Both the position numbers and the translations under genes were made by a program. 64,000 nt of DNA from Vicinamibacterales bacterium (GTDB lineage: Bacteria; Acidobacteriota; Vicinamibacteria; Vicinamibacterales; UBA2999): positions 62,001-126,000 of the forward strand of contig JBAZYO010000002.1 of NCBI GenBank assembly GCA_041659285.1, in the 5' to 3' direction. Shown here piece after piece: positions 15,614-27,308 of the stretch. Numbering within the stretch: the first letter of the stretch is position 1; every line of letters begins with the position of its first letter. A model generated the notes under the pieces. That model made no database searches, was not told where the DNA came from, and saw only the letters and a program-made list of their open reading frames with translations.

Positions 15614-17913
15614 GGCACGACGACATTCCGGCCGTTGCGTGGCCACAGAGCCCCGACGAAATGTGCCAGCTGCTGGCGGAGCACGCGACCAACCTCCTCA
15701 GCTTGCATCACGCCGACGGCCGTCAGGTCTGGGCGACTCGATCGCTGGAGCAGCTTCGCGGCCCATTGACCACCGTCTTCGAACGCAGCGACCCTGGGGA
15801 GCTCGAGGCATGCCACGGATGGTGGGCGCAGGTCCTGGCCGGAAGCGCGAACCGCCTCAGGTGGCGGACCCGCGCTGCGGCCGGGTCCTGGCGCTGGCTG
15901 GAGACGACGGCGATACTTCTCCGCAATCGCGATCGCACGTACGTGCTGTGCGACTCTCGCGATTTCACCGACGAGAAGCAGGCGCAAGACACAGTGCAGG
16001 AAAGCCAGCGCAAGCTCGCGGCGGCCGCCCGCCTGGCCCAGCTTGGCTATTGGGAAGACGACGTCGTCGCCAATCTGGTCAGCTGGTCTGAAGAATGCGG
16101 GCACGCCCTCGGCTTGCCACTGACTGAACGCTGGCGAACCTGGAACGAGTTCCTGCATTTCGTGCATGCAGATGACCGGGCCCTCGTCGAGGAGTGCCGC
16201 GCGCGAACTGTAGCCGGCGAGCCGAGCGCCCGAGTGGCGTTCCGGCTGGTCGCGCCTGACGGCGTCATCCGTTACGCCGACACCACCGCCGAACCGGTTC
16301 GGAACAAAGGCGGTCAGGTCATCCGCACGGTCGGCGTCATCCAGAACGTTTCGGAACGGAAGCGGGCAGAGGACGTGCTCCGCAGGAGCCGGGAGCGGCT
16401 ACGACTCGCGCTGCAAGCGACCGGCCTGGGACCGTGGGACTGGGATCTCACGACCAACACGGTGGAGTTCTGGCCCGAATGGAAACGGCTGATCGGCTAC
16501 GAGCCGGATGAGATCCCGAATCGATACGAGGAATGGGAGAACCGGCTCCACCCCGATGACCGCGAACGGGTGCTCACCGCGCTGCGGGCGTTCCTCGATG
16601 GTCACCAGCTGGAATATGCCCTCGAGTTCAGGCTCCGCCACAAGAACGGGACGTACCGCTGGATGTACACCCGCGGCGTTGGGCTGGCAGACGCCACCGG
16701 CCGGCGGACACACATGATCGGGTGTCACCTCGACATCACGGATCGGAAGCAACTCGAAGAACAGTACCGGCAGTCGCAGAAGATGCAGGCTGTCGGCCAA
16801 CTCGCCGGTGGCGTCGCGCACGACTTCAACAACCTGCTGATCGTGATCAACGGGTACACGGAGCTGGTGGCGCAGGAGCTCGGGCCGTCGCATCGGTCGC
16901 AGCGGGGTCTGGACAAGATTCTGGCGGCCGCCCGGAGCGCCGCGAATCTGACCCACCAGCTACTGGCGTTCAGCCGCCGGCAAATTCTCCAGCCGCAGGT
17001 CCTCGATCTCAACGAGGTGCTGCGGCGTGCGCATCTGCTGCTGGCTCGCCTCCTTGGCGAGCACATCACGCTGGAGATCCACCTGGCCGCGGCCGGGCGC
17101 GTGAGCGCCGATCCCGGACAGGTCGAGCAGGTCATTATGAACCTGGCGGTCAACGCGCGTGATGCGATGCCCGACGGCGGCCGGCTCGTGATTGCGACCG
17201 CGGATGTCGACCTCGACGAGGTGTACGCCGCGCAGCATCCCGGCGCGAGTGCCGGCAGGCACGTGCTGATCGCGGTCAGCGATACCGGCGTCGGCATGGA
17301 CGACGCCACTCGCGCGCGCCTGTTCGAGCCCTTCTTCACGACCAAAGCGATAGGCCGGGGAACGGGTCTTGGTTTGGCGACCGTATACGGTATCGTCAAG
17401 CAGAGCGGCGGGTCGATTTGGGTGGACAGCGAGCCCGCGAAGGGGTCGACCTTCAAGATTCACCTGCCCGTCGCCGAAGGCGAAGTGGACCCTCCGGCGC
17501 CGCTGATAGAAGCACCGGCGCTTCGTGGAACGGAGACGGTGCTCGTCGTGGAGGATCAGGCGGAAGTCCGTTTCGTCATCGAGGAGACGCTTCGCATCCA
17601 TGGCTATACGGTGCTCGCGGCCGCAAATGGTTCGGAGGCGATCGCCGAAGCCCGGGCGCATGATGGCCCGATTCACCTGATGCTGACCGACATCGTGCTG
17701 TCCGGTGAGAACGGCCGCGACATCGCGCGGCGGGTGCTCGCCGACCGCACATCCGTGCGAGTGCTCTACATGTCCGGGTACACGGAAACCGCGATTCTCA
17801 AGGACGGCGCTCTTGAGCCGGGGCTGGCGTTCATCCAGAAACCGTTCACCAGCGACGTCTTGCTGCGGAGAATTCGCGAGCTGCTGGCGTCGGATCGACC
17901 GCCGCTCTTCTGA
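15610..17913 (+). CDS. PAS-containing hybrid histidine kinase with C-terminal receiver
   Basis: This 767-aa cytoplasmic sensor starts at the ATG overlapping the doxX stop. Three PAS-type domains occupy about 5-125, 135-255 and 260-385; the third has LGPWDWDLTTNTVEFW and HPDDRERV. The HisKA domain carries the phospho-acceptor His404 in GGVAHDFNN. The ATPase domain has N-box Asn515, G1 DTGVGM at 558 and G2 GTGLGL. The receiver has phospho-acceptor Asp694 (LMLTDIVLSG). Such kinases act in phosphorelays; the output partner may be the convergent sigma-54 activator, but that protein has no receiver, so the link is unproven. No membrane helices are present. Confidence 0.93.
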   Translation: MRHDDIPAVAWPQSPDEMCQLLAEHATNLLSLHHADGRQVWATRSLEQLRGPLTTVFERSDPGELEACHGWWAQVLAGSANRLRWRTRAAAGSWRWLETTAILLRNRDRTYVLCDSRDFTDEKQAQDTVQESQRKLAAAARLAQLGYWEDDVVANLVSWSEECGHALGLPLTERWRTWNEFLHFVHADDRALVEECRARTVAGEPSARVAFRLVAPDGVIRYADTTAEPVRNKGGQVIRTVGVIQNVSERKRAEDVLRRSRERLRLALQATGLGPWDWDLTTNTVEFWPEWKRLIGYEPDEIPNRYEEWENRLHPDDRERVLTALRAFLDGHQLEYALEFRLRHKNGTYRWMYTRGVGLADATGRRTHMIGCHLDITDRKQLEEQYRQSQKMQAVGQLAGGVAHDFNNLLIVINGYTELVAQELGPSHRSQRGLDKILAAARSAANLTHQLLAFSRRQILQPQVLDLNEVLRRAHLLLARLLGEHITLEIHLAAAGRVSADPGQVEQVIMNLAVNARDAMPDGGRLVIATADVDLDEVYAAQHPGASAGRHVLIAVSDTGVGMDDATRARLFEPFFTTKAIGRGTGLGLATVYGIVKQSGGSIWVDSEPAKGSTFKIHLPVAEGEVDPPAPLIEAPALRGTETVLVVEDQAEVRFVIEETLRIHGYTVLAAANGSEAIAEARAHDGPIHLMLTDIVLSGENGRDIARRVLADRTSVRVLYMSGYTETAILKDGALEPGLAFIQKPFTSDVLLRRIRELLASDRPPLF

Positions 17914-17949
17914 CGGTCATTCAGGTGCGCGTTCCATTTCGCCAGGCAC

Positions 17950-19515
17950 CTACGAGCGCGGCGCAGAACCGCCGCGCCCCGTCGCCGGCCTCTGAATGTG
18001 CAGGCGCCGCATCGTCGAGACGAGCGACGTCCGTTTGACACCGAGGCGCGCGGCGGCGCCGCGTGGACCCCCGATCACCCAGTTGGTGTCGGCGAGCGCC
18101 CGCAGGATGTGCTCGCGTTCGGCGTCCTCGAGTGTCACCGGCGCCGATATGGACACCGGCGCGGTCTCAAACTCGGCACGCGACACGGTGAGCACCGGCC
18201 CCGTGGACAGGATGACGGCGCGCTCGATCACGTTCTGCAGCTCTCGAATATTGCCCGGCCAGTGCCAGCGACAGAGCACGTCCAGGCTGTCGCGGGAGAC
18301 CGACTCAATCGGTCGGCGAAGCTGTTTCGCGAGCCGCTGTGCGAAGTAGAACACCAGCGGCGGGATGTCTTCGGGCCGTTCGCGCAGCGGTGGGAGCCGG
18401 ATAGGAAACACGTTCAATCGGTAGTACAGGTCGGAGCGGAACTCGCGTTTGGCGACCATCTCTTCGAGGTTGCGGTTGGTGGCAGCGATCAAGCGGAAGT
18501 CCACGCGGATCGTGCGCGTGCTCCCGAGGCGCTCGATCTCATGTTCCTGGAGAACGCGCAGCAGCTTGGACTGGAGTTCGAGCGGTACGTCGCCGATTTC
18601 GTCGAGGAACAGGACGCCCTGTTGCGCGAGTTCGAACCGGCCGATCTTCTGCGACAACGCCCCCGTGAAGGCGCCGCGTTCATGCCCGAACCACTCGCTC
18701 TCGAGCAGTCCGGCCGGCGAGGTCGTGCAGTTCACCGTTACCAGCGCGCGGTTGCGCCGGTCGCTCGCCGCGTGCAGCGCCCGCGCCAGCAACTCCTTGC
18801 CGGTGCCCGTCTCTCCAAGCAGCAGGACAGTGGTGTCCGTCGGGGCCACCGTGCGGACCTGATCCAGCACGTGCCGCAAAGCCCTACTCTCGCCGACGAT
18901 CTCCTCGAACTGGTGGCTGCCGCGGATTTCCTCCTTCAGGTACACGTTTTCGCGCGCCAGCTGCTCCTTGAGCGCGGCGATCTCCTCGAACGCCATGGCA
19001 TTCTCGAGTGCGATCGCGATCTGAGCGGCGACCTGGGCGACGCGCTCGAGCTCGTCCGGCGTGAACGGAACCGGCGTCAACCGGCCCAGAGCCAGCACAC
19101 CAACGACCCGGTGAGGCGCCGACAACGGGGCGACGCAGAACCGCTTCACACCGGAAGCAAGGGCCTGCGCGTGCAGTGCTTCCCAGCCAGCCGGGTCGGT
19201 GTTGTCGACATCGATATCGACGACGCGCGACAGCCACGATTTGTAGGGTTCGGCATCAAGGCGAACGGACTCCGACAGTCGATCGGGCCAGGCCAAGGCC
19301 GTCGGATCGATGGCGGACGATTGCAGGCGCGAGTGTTCGTCGACGAGAAACAGGTTCGTGTGGTCGTGCGGGACCACGCGACGGACGTTGGGCGCGATGG
19401 CCGCCTGCAGTTCGGCGAGGTCACGCTTGGTGACGACGGCGTTGCTGACCTCGATCAGCGTTCGCCAGTAGTCGCGTTCTGCGTCAAGCCGTGGTTCACG
19501 TGTCACGGTGCGCAT
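17950..19515 (-). CDS. GAF-AAA+-HTH sigma-54 transcriptional activator (bacterial enhancer-binding protein)
   Basis: This is a 521-aa protein. A GAF sensor domain (about 15-170) leads through a coiled coil to the AAA+ core: Walker A GETGTGK (234-240), the sigma-54-contacting GAFTGA loop (281-286), Walker B FLDEIGD (303-309) and the arginine-finger region near 360. A Fis-type helix-turn-helix closes the chain (about 476-507). No receiver domain is present, so control is through the GAF ligand (FhlA/NorR style). It is a candidate activator for the sigma-54-type promoters in this window, at 14.6-14.8 kb or elsewhere. The tail is Arg/Gly-rich. Confidence 0.95.
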   Translation of the reverse strand: MRTVTREPRLDAERDYWRTLIEVSNAVVTKRDLAELQAAIAPNVRRVVPHDHTNLFLVDEHSRLQSSAIDPTALAWPDRLSESVRLDAEPYKSWLSRVVDIDVDNTDPAGWEALHAQALASGVKRFCVAPLSAPHRVVGVLALGRLTPVPFTPDELERVAQVAAQIAIALENAMAFEEIAALKEQLARENVYLKEEIRGSHQFEEIVGESRALRHVLDQVRTVAPTDTTVLLLGETGTGKELLARALHAASDRRNRALVTVNCTTSPAGLLESEWFGHERGAFTGALSQKIGRFELAQQGVLFLDEIGDVPLELQSKLLRVLQEHEIERLGSTRTIRVDFRLIAATNRNLEEMVAKREFRSDLYYRLNVFPIRLPPLRERPEDIPPLVFYFAQRLAKQLRRPIESVSRDSLDVLCRWHWPGNIRELQNVIERAVILSTGPVLTVSRAEFETAPVSISAPVTLEDAEREHILRALADTNWVIGGPRGAAARLGVKRTSLVSTMRRLHIQRPATGRGGSAPRS

Positions 19516-19721
19516 CGTGACCCGAGCGTGCTGTCGTGCGCAAGACCCCGTGCCTTGATGTCGTCACCGCCTCCCCATACGGCGCGGCGGCTCGTACGAC
19601 GCAAGTCGATGATTGTCAGTCACTTACCGTTGCGCATTGTGAAAGGTATCGATCTTGCCTCTATCGGCGAGTGGGGATTGAAGCGAAGTTCGCCAGGGAG
19701 CTTGCGCCGCCGGCGCGGCCG

Positions 19722-20699
19722 CTACGCGGCGTCGGTCGATCGGCGCCCCTCGAGCACGGCCGCGAACATCTCGACCAGGTCGCGGCTCATGGTGCCGCGC
19801 GCCACATCGGCGCGCAACTCGGCGAAGGCGGCGCGGTGGCTGACCGGCTGCCGATAGGGCCGGGGTGTGGTCATGGCGTCGAACGCATCGACGATCGACA
19901 CCACGTGCGCCAGCAACGGGACCTCCGCCCCTCGTAACCCGTCCGGGTAGCCGCTGCCGTCGAGCCTCTCGTGATGGTGGCGCACGATCGGCCGCACCGC
20001 GGCCAGCGACCGCAAGTCGCCCAGCAGGCGCTCGCCAATCACCGGGTGCCGCTTCACCTGCTCGTATTCAATCGGCGTCAGCCGGTCGCCCTTCAGCAGC
20101 AGCGCATCCGAGATCCCGATCTTCCCGACGTCGTGCAAGAAGCCGCCGCGCTTCAGGGCGCCGAGGTCGTCGTCGCCCAAGCCGAGCGCCGCCCCCAGCG
20201 CGACGGCGTAGGCCGCCAGCCGCTCGCAGTGGCCCTCGGTGTACGGGTCGCGGGCCTCGACGGTGAGCGCCAGGCTCATGATCACCGACTCGGCGGAATC
20301 CAGTTCGTCGGTGAACCGCTTCAGGCGCGTCAGCGATCGGACCCGGGCTGTCAACTGCTCCGTGTCAAACGGCTTCAGCAGGAAGTCATCGGCGCCGGCA
20401 TCGATCCCCGCCAGACGGTGTTCGCGGCCGCCAGTGCCGGTCACCAGGACGACGGGAATCAGCCGTGTCGGGGCGGCGCGCTTGATGACCCGGCAGACGT
20501 CGATGCCGTTCATCCCCGGCAGGCCCACGTCCAGCAGCACGATGTCGGGCGGCGCCAGGTTGATCGCGGTCAGTGCCGCTTCGCCGTCGCTGGCGACATC
20601 GACCTGGAACTCCGGCGTCAGCAGCCCGACGAGCAGGCGGCTGCACTGCGACTCATCGTCGACAACGAGCACACGCTGGCCGGCGGGTCCATTCAACAT
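19722..20699 (-). CDS. Response regulator with HD-GYP phosphodiesterase domain
   Basis: This is a 325-aa protein. The N-terminal receiver has acidic pair DDE (14-16) and phospho-acceptor Asp57 (VLLDVGLPGMNG). The C-terminal HD-GYP domain is complete: an H..H pair in GHCERL, HDVGKIGI, HHERLDGSGYPDGLRG and the closing VDAFDAMTTPRPYR. HD-GYP enzymes hydrolyse cyclic di-GMP, so phosphorylation probably lowers that messenger. It lies 13 bases downstream of the GGDEF gene, pairing synthesis and breakdown in one operon. The 206-base gap between it and the activator gene (19516-19721) shows no confident promoter. Confidence 0.94.
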   Translation of the reverse strand: MLNGPAGQRVLVVDDESQCSRLLVGLLTPEFQVDVASDGEAALTAINLAPPDIVLLDVGLPGMNGIDVCRVIKRAAPTRLIPVVLVTGTGGREHRLAGIDAGADDFLLKPFDTEQLTARVRSLTRLKRFTDELDSAESVIMSLALTVEARDPYTEGHCERLAAYAVALGAALGLGDDDLGALKRGGFLHDVGKIGISDALLLKGDRLTPIEYEQVKRHPVIGERLLGDLRSLAAVRPIVRHHHERLDGSGYPDGLRGAEVPLLAHVVSIVDAFDAMTTPRPYRQPVSHRAAFAELRADVARGTMSRDLVEMFAAVLEGRRSTDAA

Positions 20700-20712
20700 C
20701 GCGGACTTCCTG

Positions 20713-21783
20713 CTAACGCCTCATCAGGTCACGAATGAAGGCGCGGGCCTTGGTGGCGACGCGGTGCTTGCCGCCGCGCTTGGCCGCATACAGGGCTTCG
20801 TCGGCGCGCTCGAACAGGCTCTCGTAGGTGTCGCCCGCGGAAAACTCGGCCAGGCCGCAACTGACCTTCGGCGCCCAGGCCTCGCCTGCGCCCGACGCCG
20901 CGAGCGCGGCGATGGTCTTCGCGAAGCGGCCTTCGGCCTGCCGCAGCGTGAGGTCGGAGGCGAGGATGGCGAACTCGTCGCCGCCGAGCCGGGCCACCAT
21001 GTCGCCGGGGCGCACCGATCGCAGCAGGGCCTGGGCCAGCCCCACCAGGACCTCGTCACCGACCGCGTGACCGTAGGTGTCGTTAATCCCCTTGAAGTCA
21101 TCCAGGTCCAGGATCGCCAGCACGAACCCGTGGCTGGCGGATCGGATCCAGTCATGGCAGGTGCGGTCGAACGTGCGGCGGTTGGCGATGCCGGTCAAGG
21201 CGTCGACGTCTGCCTCCTGGCGCGTCGCCAGCAACTGTTGCTCGAGGGTTTCGACGCGCTCGGTGTACGACCGCGAGGTCAGTTCCCACGTGCGGCGGCG
21301 ATCGCTGGCCGCGTGCTTCAGGGCGGTCACCTCCTCGACGAGACGCGCCTGGATCTGCCGCGGATCATCGAGGGCCGAGATCGCCTCGAAGCGATCCGCT
21401 GACTCGCCGACACTGGCCTGGAAGGTATCGATTTCCGTGCTGACCGACATGACGGCCTCACGGACCAGGGCGACGAGCGCCGCCAGTTCCATCCGCCGAT
21501 CGATTTCATGCTGGTGGGCCCGCGCCACGATCTCGCGACAGCGCAACAAGGCCTGAGTGCCCTCGGTCCTCGTCGCGCCGGCGGGATCATGCGCCGCCAG
21601 CGCCTTGCGGTAGCGATCCAGCCGTTCGGCGACGGCCACCCGGTCCGGCTCGCCACCGGCCGCCAGCAGGTCCCGGAGCAACGTCAGCGTCTGCCCGGCC
21701 GTCTCGTGGAGCCACTCCCCTTCACTCTCGGCGTGCGCGTTGCGACGCAAGTCCAGGGCGACGACTCCGTTTCGGAACATCAA
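20713..21783 (-). CDS. Diguanylate cyclase (GGDEF domain)
   Basis: This is a 356-aa protein. About 180 N-terminal residues are helical, with a coiled-coil stretch (TERVETLEQQLLATRQEADVD) that leads into the cyclase. The catalytic signature GGDEF is intact at 267-271. An allosteric inhibitory site RPGD (258-261) sits five residues before it, the canonical I-site spacing. It makes cyclic di-GMP from two GTP, with feedback control. No transmembrane segment is seen. It is transcribed with the receiver-HD-GYP gene. Confidence 0.95.
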   Translation of the reverse strand: MMFRNGVVALDLRRNAHAESEGEWLHETAGQTLTLLRDLLAAGGEPDRVAVAERLDRYRKALAAHDPAGATRTEGTQALLRCREIVARAHQHEIDRRMELAALVALVREAVMSVSTEIDTFQASVGESADRFEAISALDDPRQIQARLVEEVTALKHAASDRRRTWELTSRSYTERVETLEQQLLATRQEADVDALTGIANRRTFDRTCHDWIRSASHGFVLAILDLDDFKGINDTYGHAVGDEVLVGLAQALLRSVRPGDMVARLGGDEFAILASDLTLRQAEGRFAKTIAALAASGAGEAWAPKVSCGLAEFSAGDTYESLFERADEALYAAKRGGKHRVATKARAFIRDLMRR

Positions 21784-21861
21784 CCTTCAGCCTCCGGCCA
21801 CGAAGGTGCGCATTGGGGAGACTGGCCGGCATGCGTGCCGGTCGAGCCGCGGGCGCCTTCG

Positions 21862-23840
<1,979 letters not shown>

Positions 23841-23844
<4 letters not shown>

Positions 23845-25433
23845 GATGCTCTCGGCAGGCCGAGCGGCGGCTGGCCATTGCCTGGCGGCGCGTCGTCTGC
23901 GGCAGGCAGGGAGAAGTAGAACGTCGCACCGCCGCCGACTTCGCCGGTGGCCCACACCCGGCCGCCGTGGCGGTGCACGACGCGCCGGACATTGGCCAGG
24001 CCGATGCCCGTGCCCTCAAAGGTCGAGCCCGGGTGCAGGCGGCTGAAGGCGTTGAAGAGACGTCCGACGTGGCGCATGTCGAACCCCACGCCGTTGTCCC
24101 TGACGAAGCACGCGACATCGCCGGCGCCCTCGGAGGCGAGGAGACCGACTTCGATACAGGCCAGGTTGCAGGGGCGCGAGTACTTCACGGCGTTTGACAA
24201 CAGGTTGAACAGCACCTGGCGCAAGAGGACGGCATCACCGCGCACTTGCGGCAACCTCCCGATGCTCCACTCGATGTTCCGGCCCTTGGTCTCACGCGAC
24301 AGGTCGGCCACGACCTCCTCGGCGAGCTGGGTCAAGTCGACGTCGGTTCGCCGCAAGGCGGTTCGTCCCGCGCGGGAGAAGTCGAGCATCCGCTCGATGA
24401 GCGTGCCCATGCCCCGTGCCGCATCGGAGATGTCATCGAGATGTTGGCGGACTGGCGGCGCCAGGGCCGTTCCGGTCGCCCGGGCAATCAGGGCGGCAAA
24501 GCCTGTGATCTGGCGCAACGGGGCGCGCAAGTCGTGCGACACCGAGTACGCGAACGCCTCCAGTTCGGTGTTGGCGGCCCGCAGCGCCGCGACCCGGTTG
24601 CCGACGCGCTGCTCGATGTCGAGCTGGAGTTGACAGTTCCGTTTCACCAAGTGCCGGCGCTCGATCTCCGCGGCGGCACGCGCGGCGACAATCCGCAACA
24701 TCGTCGCGACCTCGTCGTCGAGGCGCAGGGTGCGATCATGGGCGACGGCGAGCACGCCGATGATGGCGCCGGCGTGATCGCGGAGCGGGATGCCCGCAAA
24801 ACCGGCGACGGGCCACACCGGGCCGTCCGGGGCTGCGGGAAATAGCCGCGAGAGCGCGCCGTCGTGATGCCTGATGCCGTGCGCGATCACGTCTGCCCAA
24901 GGCGAGGCCGCCGCCGAGAAGTCGAAGGGACGAGGATGGCAGCCGCCAGGGCCGAAGGCACTCAGTGCCTGGAGACGCGGCCCATCCGGATCCATGACTT
25001 CGGCGACCACGGCGCAGGTGACGCCGACCGACGCCGCTAACCTCGCGGTCAGCGCATCAAGCAGGCGGTCGCCGCCCGCGTCGGCCATGTCCGCGACCGC
25101 GGCCAGGCGTGTGGCGGCACCTACGCGATCGGTAATCGCGCGGAGCGCCTGTGTTCCGCTCACGCCGCGGCCCAGCGCGACGTGCGGCCCCGCAGGCACT
25201 CGACGGGGCCACCGAACCACGGACGGGACAGCGCCGGGCTGGGGCGGTCGAATATCGGAAGGGAGCGGCATTGCCACCCGTAGGGCCAGATCCATGCCGT
25301 CCGCTTTGGCGGGGACTTGCCCCGGGAACCGGCCGGAATCTGCGGATTCGAGTGCCTGGCGTGTCGCCTCACCGACAACGATGTCCGGGATGGCGACCGC
25401 GTGACGACGGTGGGTGCGAGAGGCCGCAGCCAT
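23841..25433 (-). CDS. GAF-containing histidine kinase with cyclase-like N-terminal remnant
   Basis: This is a 530-aa protein. Residues 1-60 contain AIPDIVVGEATRQAL and VPAKADGMDLALRVAMP, resembling the last strand-helix-strand of class III nucleotide cyclases but without any catalytic core. A GAF domain follows (about 100-255), then HisKA with FAYSVSHDLRAPLRQITGFA (phospho-His in SHDLRAP, the bacteriophytochrome type) and an ATPase domain with NLLSNAVKYS, DNGVGFDM and GTGIGLANV, all intact. There is no receiver, so it must phosphorylate another protein, probably a receiver of the overlapping downstream gene. Confidence 0.9.
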
Positions 25434-25434
25434 C

Positions 25435-27027
25435 TTATTGCCTCAGCAGGGCGCCAACCTGCTCACTGAACTGGCGGGCCGAGAACGGCTTCTCCAGGAA
25501 CACCGCCCGATCGGGAGCCAACGCGCGCAGCGTGCCAGGCTCAGAGTCCCCGGAAATGCACACCAGCTTCATGTCGGGATACGTGCCGAGCAGCGCCACC
25601 GCGAACTCGTCGCCGCGCACGCCGTTCAGTCCGACGTCGGCCACGAGGACGTCGATGCCGTTGGTCTCACTCAGCCGGCTGCCCTGTTCGGCCGAACTGG
25701 CGGCGAGCACCGAGTACCCTTCATACTTCAGCACGCTCACGAGCAGCCCTCGCACGTCGTCGTCATCGTCGACGACGAGCACGGTGGCGGCCGGCGGGTC
25801 GAGCGGGAGGATCCGCGGGGCGGTGGTGGCCACCGGCTCCGCCGCCAGCAGGATCGTAAAGACCGTCTGCGCAGGTTCGGCATCAACCCAGATGTAGCCG
25901 CCGCTCTGCTTGATCAGCCCGAACACCGCGGCCAGTCCCAGGGCATCCCGGCTCCCGCCACGCCGCCCATGGAACGGCTCGAAGATCCGGTGCTCAGCGT
26001 CCCGGTCCAGCGTCATGCCGGCACAGACGGTCTGAATCGTCACGTAGTGCCCTTCCGCCACCGCGAACGAGTGCGTCTGCGGCCAGGCGGCATCCACCGT
26101 GAGGTCGCGCATGCGAAACGTGATGGCCCCGCCCCGCGGCATCGCGTCGATGGAATGCGCGGCAATGGTCCCCAGGGCGCGCTCCAGCTGTTCGGGATCG
26201 ACGCGCACGGAGCGCACGGTCGGGTCGAGATCCACGCCCACCGCGATGCGCCGGCCGAAGGTCCGTCGCAGGTCCCCTTCCACGGTCAGGATCAGATCCC
26301 GCGGATCGACGCTGCGTGGCAACAGCACCTGACGGCGTCCGAAGGCCAGGAGACGCTGGGTCAGGGCGGCGCCTCGGGCGGCCGACTCCCGGATCGCCGT
26401 CAGCGACCGGGTCGTGGCCGGGTCGGCGGTCGCGGTCATCGCCAGGCACTCGGCGTGGCCGCTAATCACCGTCAGGAGGTTGTTGAAGTCGTGCGCAATG
26501 CCGCCCGCCAACCGGCCGACGGTTTCAAATCGCTGGGCGAGCAGCTTCCGCTCATGCACGCGACTCCATTCCGTGATGTTGAACAGACTGGCTCGAACCG
26601 CCACGAGGACGCGGGACTCGTCGAAATCGCCGACCAGGTTCACCACGGCACGCAGCGGTGAGCCGTCAAACGTCACCAGATCGCCGTCCCAGTTCTCGAT
26701 CAGGCCGGTCACCTGCACGGCACGGATGGTCTCGGTGAGTTGATCGGGGTGTCTGAAGAACCGGCGGACATCGAAGTCGCGCAGGTCGCTGCCCGCCGGC
26801 ATTCGCAGCATCCGGGCGGCCGCGGGGTCGCACTCGAGCACACGTCCGCCGGCGCTAATCGTCACGCAGGCGGCGCCGCCCTCGTCGAGCCGCGACAGCC
26901 GTAGCGCCTGCTCGAGGCCGGTGCCGGGACCGTCCTTCGCCGCCCACACGGTCGCGGCGGCGGGTCCCGGGACCCAGGCTTGGGGACCATGCGCGGTGCG
27001 CGCGTCGTCCGAGGTATCTGTAGTCAA
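25435..27027 (-). CDS. PAS hybrid histidine kinase homologue with degenerate ATP-binding domain
   Basis: This is a 530-aa protein. A PAS domain (about 45-155) precedes HisKA with His179 (GGIAHDFNN). The ATPase domain has lost key residues: the invariant N-box Asn is His291 (TIAAHSIDAMP), the G1 DxG is TVCAG (333-337), and the G2 GTGLGL is RDALGL. The receiver is intact (acidic VVDDDDD, phospho-acceptor Asp464 in LVADVGLNG). It can probably accept phosphate but not bind ATP. The next gene, encoding a kinase without a receiver, starts one base after its stop, and could phosphorylate this receiver. Confidence 0.88.
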   Translation of the reverse strand: MTTDTSDDARTAHGPQAWVPGPAAATVWAAKDGPGTGLEQALRLSRLDEGGAACVTISAGGRVLECDPAAARMLRMPAGSDLRDFDVRRFFRHPDQLTETIRAVQVTGLIENWDGDLVTFDGSPLRAVVNLVGDFDESRVLVAVRASLFNITEWSRVHERKLLAQRFETVGRLAGGIAHDFNNLLTVISGHAECLAMTATADPATTRSLTAIRESAARGAALTQRLLAFGRRQVLLPRSVDPRDLILTVEGDLRRTFGRRIAVGVDLDPTVRSVRVDPEQLERALGTIAAHSIDAMPRGGAITFRMRDLTVDAAWPQTHSFAVAEGHYVTIQTVCAGMTLDRDAEHRIFEPFHGRRGGSRDALGLAAVFGLIKQSGGYIWVDAEPAQTVFTILLAAEPVATTAPRILPLDPPAATVLVVDDDDDVRGLLVSVLKYEGYSVLAASSAEQGSRLSETNGIDVLVADVGLNGVRGDEFAVALLGTYPDMKLVCISGDSEPGTLRALAPDRAVFLEKPFSARQFSEQVGALLRQ

Positions 27028-27064
27028 TGTCTGTTCCCTTAAACGCCGGTCAACGGGCGCGCCG

Positions 27065-27193
27065 TCAATGCCTGCCGCGCCGAAAGTTCGACGCCACCAC
27101 CACGACCATCCCGGCGTTCACCGCGGCCGACGCCGCCGCCGCCAACCACATCGAAAGCAAGAGTCCACCGGTCGCGATGATGAGTGTGTCCAA
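27065..27193 (-). CDS. Possible small membrane protein with TTG start
   Basis: This is a 42-codon frame beginning with TTG after a GGGGG ribosome site seven bases upstream. The translated chain is a single hydrophobic helix (LIIATGGLLLSMWLAAAASA, then VNAGMVVVVASN) ending in a basic tail FRRGRH. It sits between motB and the degenerate kinase on the same strand and would otherwise leave a 281-base gap. The charge pattern suits a one-pass membrane peptide. Evidence is limited to hydrophobicity, start context and position, so it could be chance. Confidence 0.35.
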   Translation of the reverse strand: MDTLIIATGGLLLSMWLAAAASAAVNAGMVVVVASNFRRGRH

Positions 27194-27308
27194 TGCGATT
27201 CCCCCGAGCAGGGAATCGGCGGGAGCGCCATGGACTTGAACCGGTGTGCACCCGAGGCGCCACGATCACGGCGCCGGAACGCCCGGGGCCCGGATTCTGG
27301 CGTATGCC

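Noticed and set aside
19540..19556. GC...CC pattern before the sigma-54 activator gene on the minus strand
   Set aside because: The spacing is 11 bases instead of the required 10.
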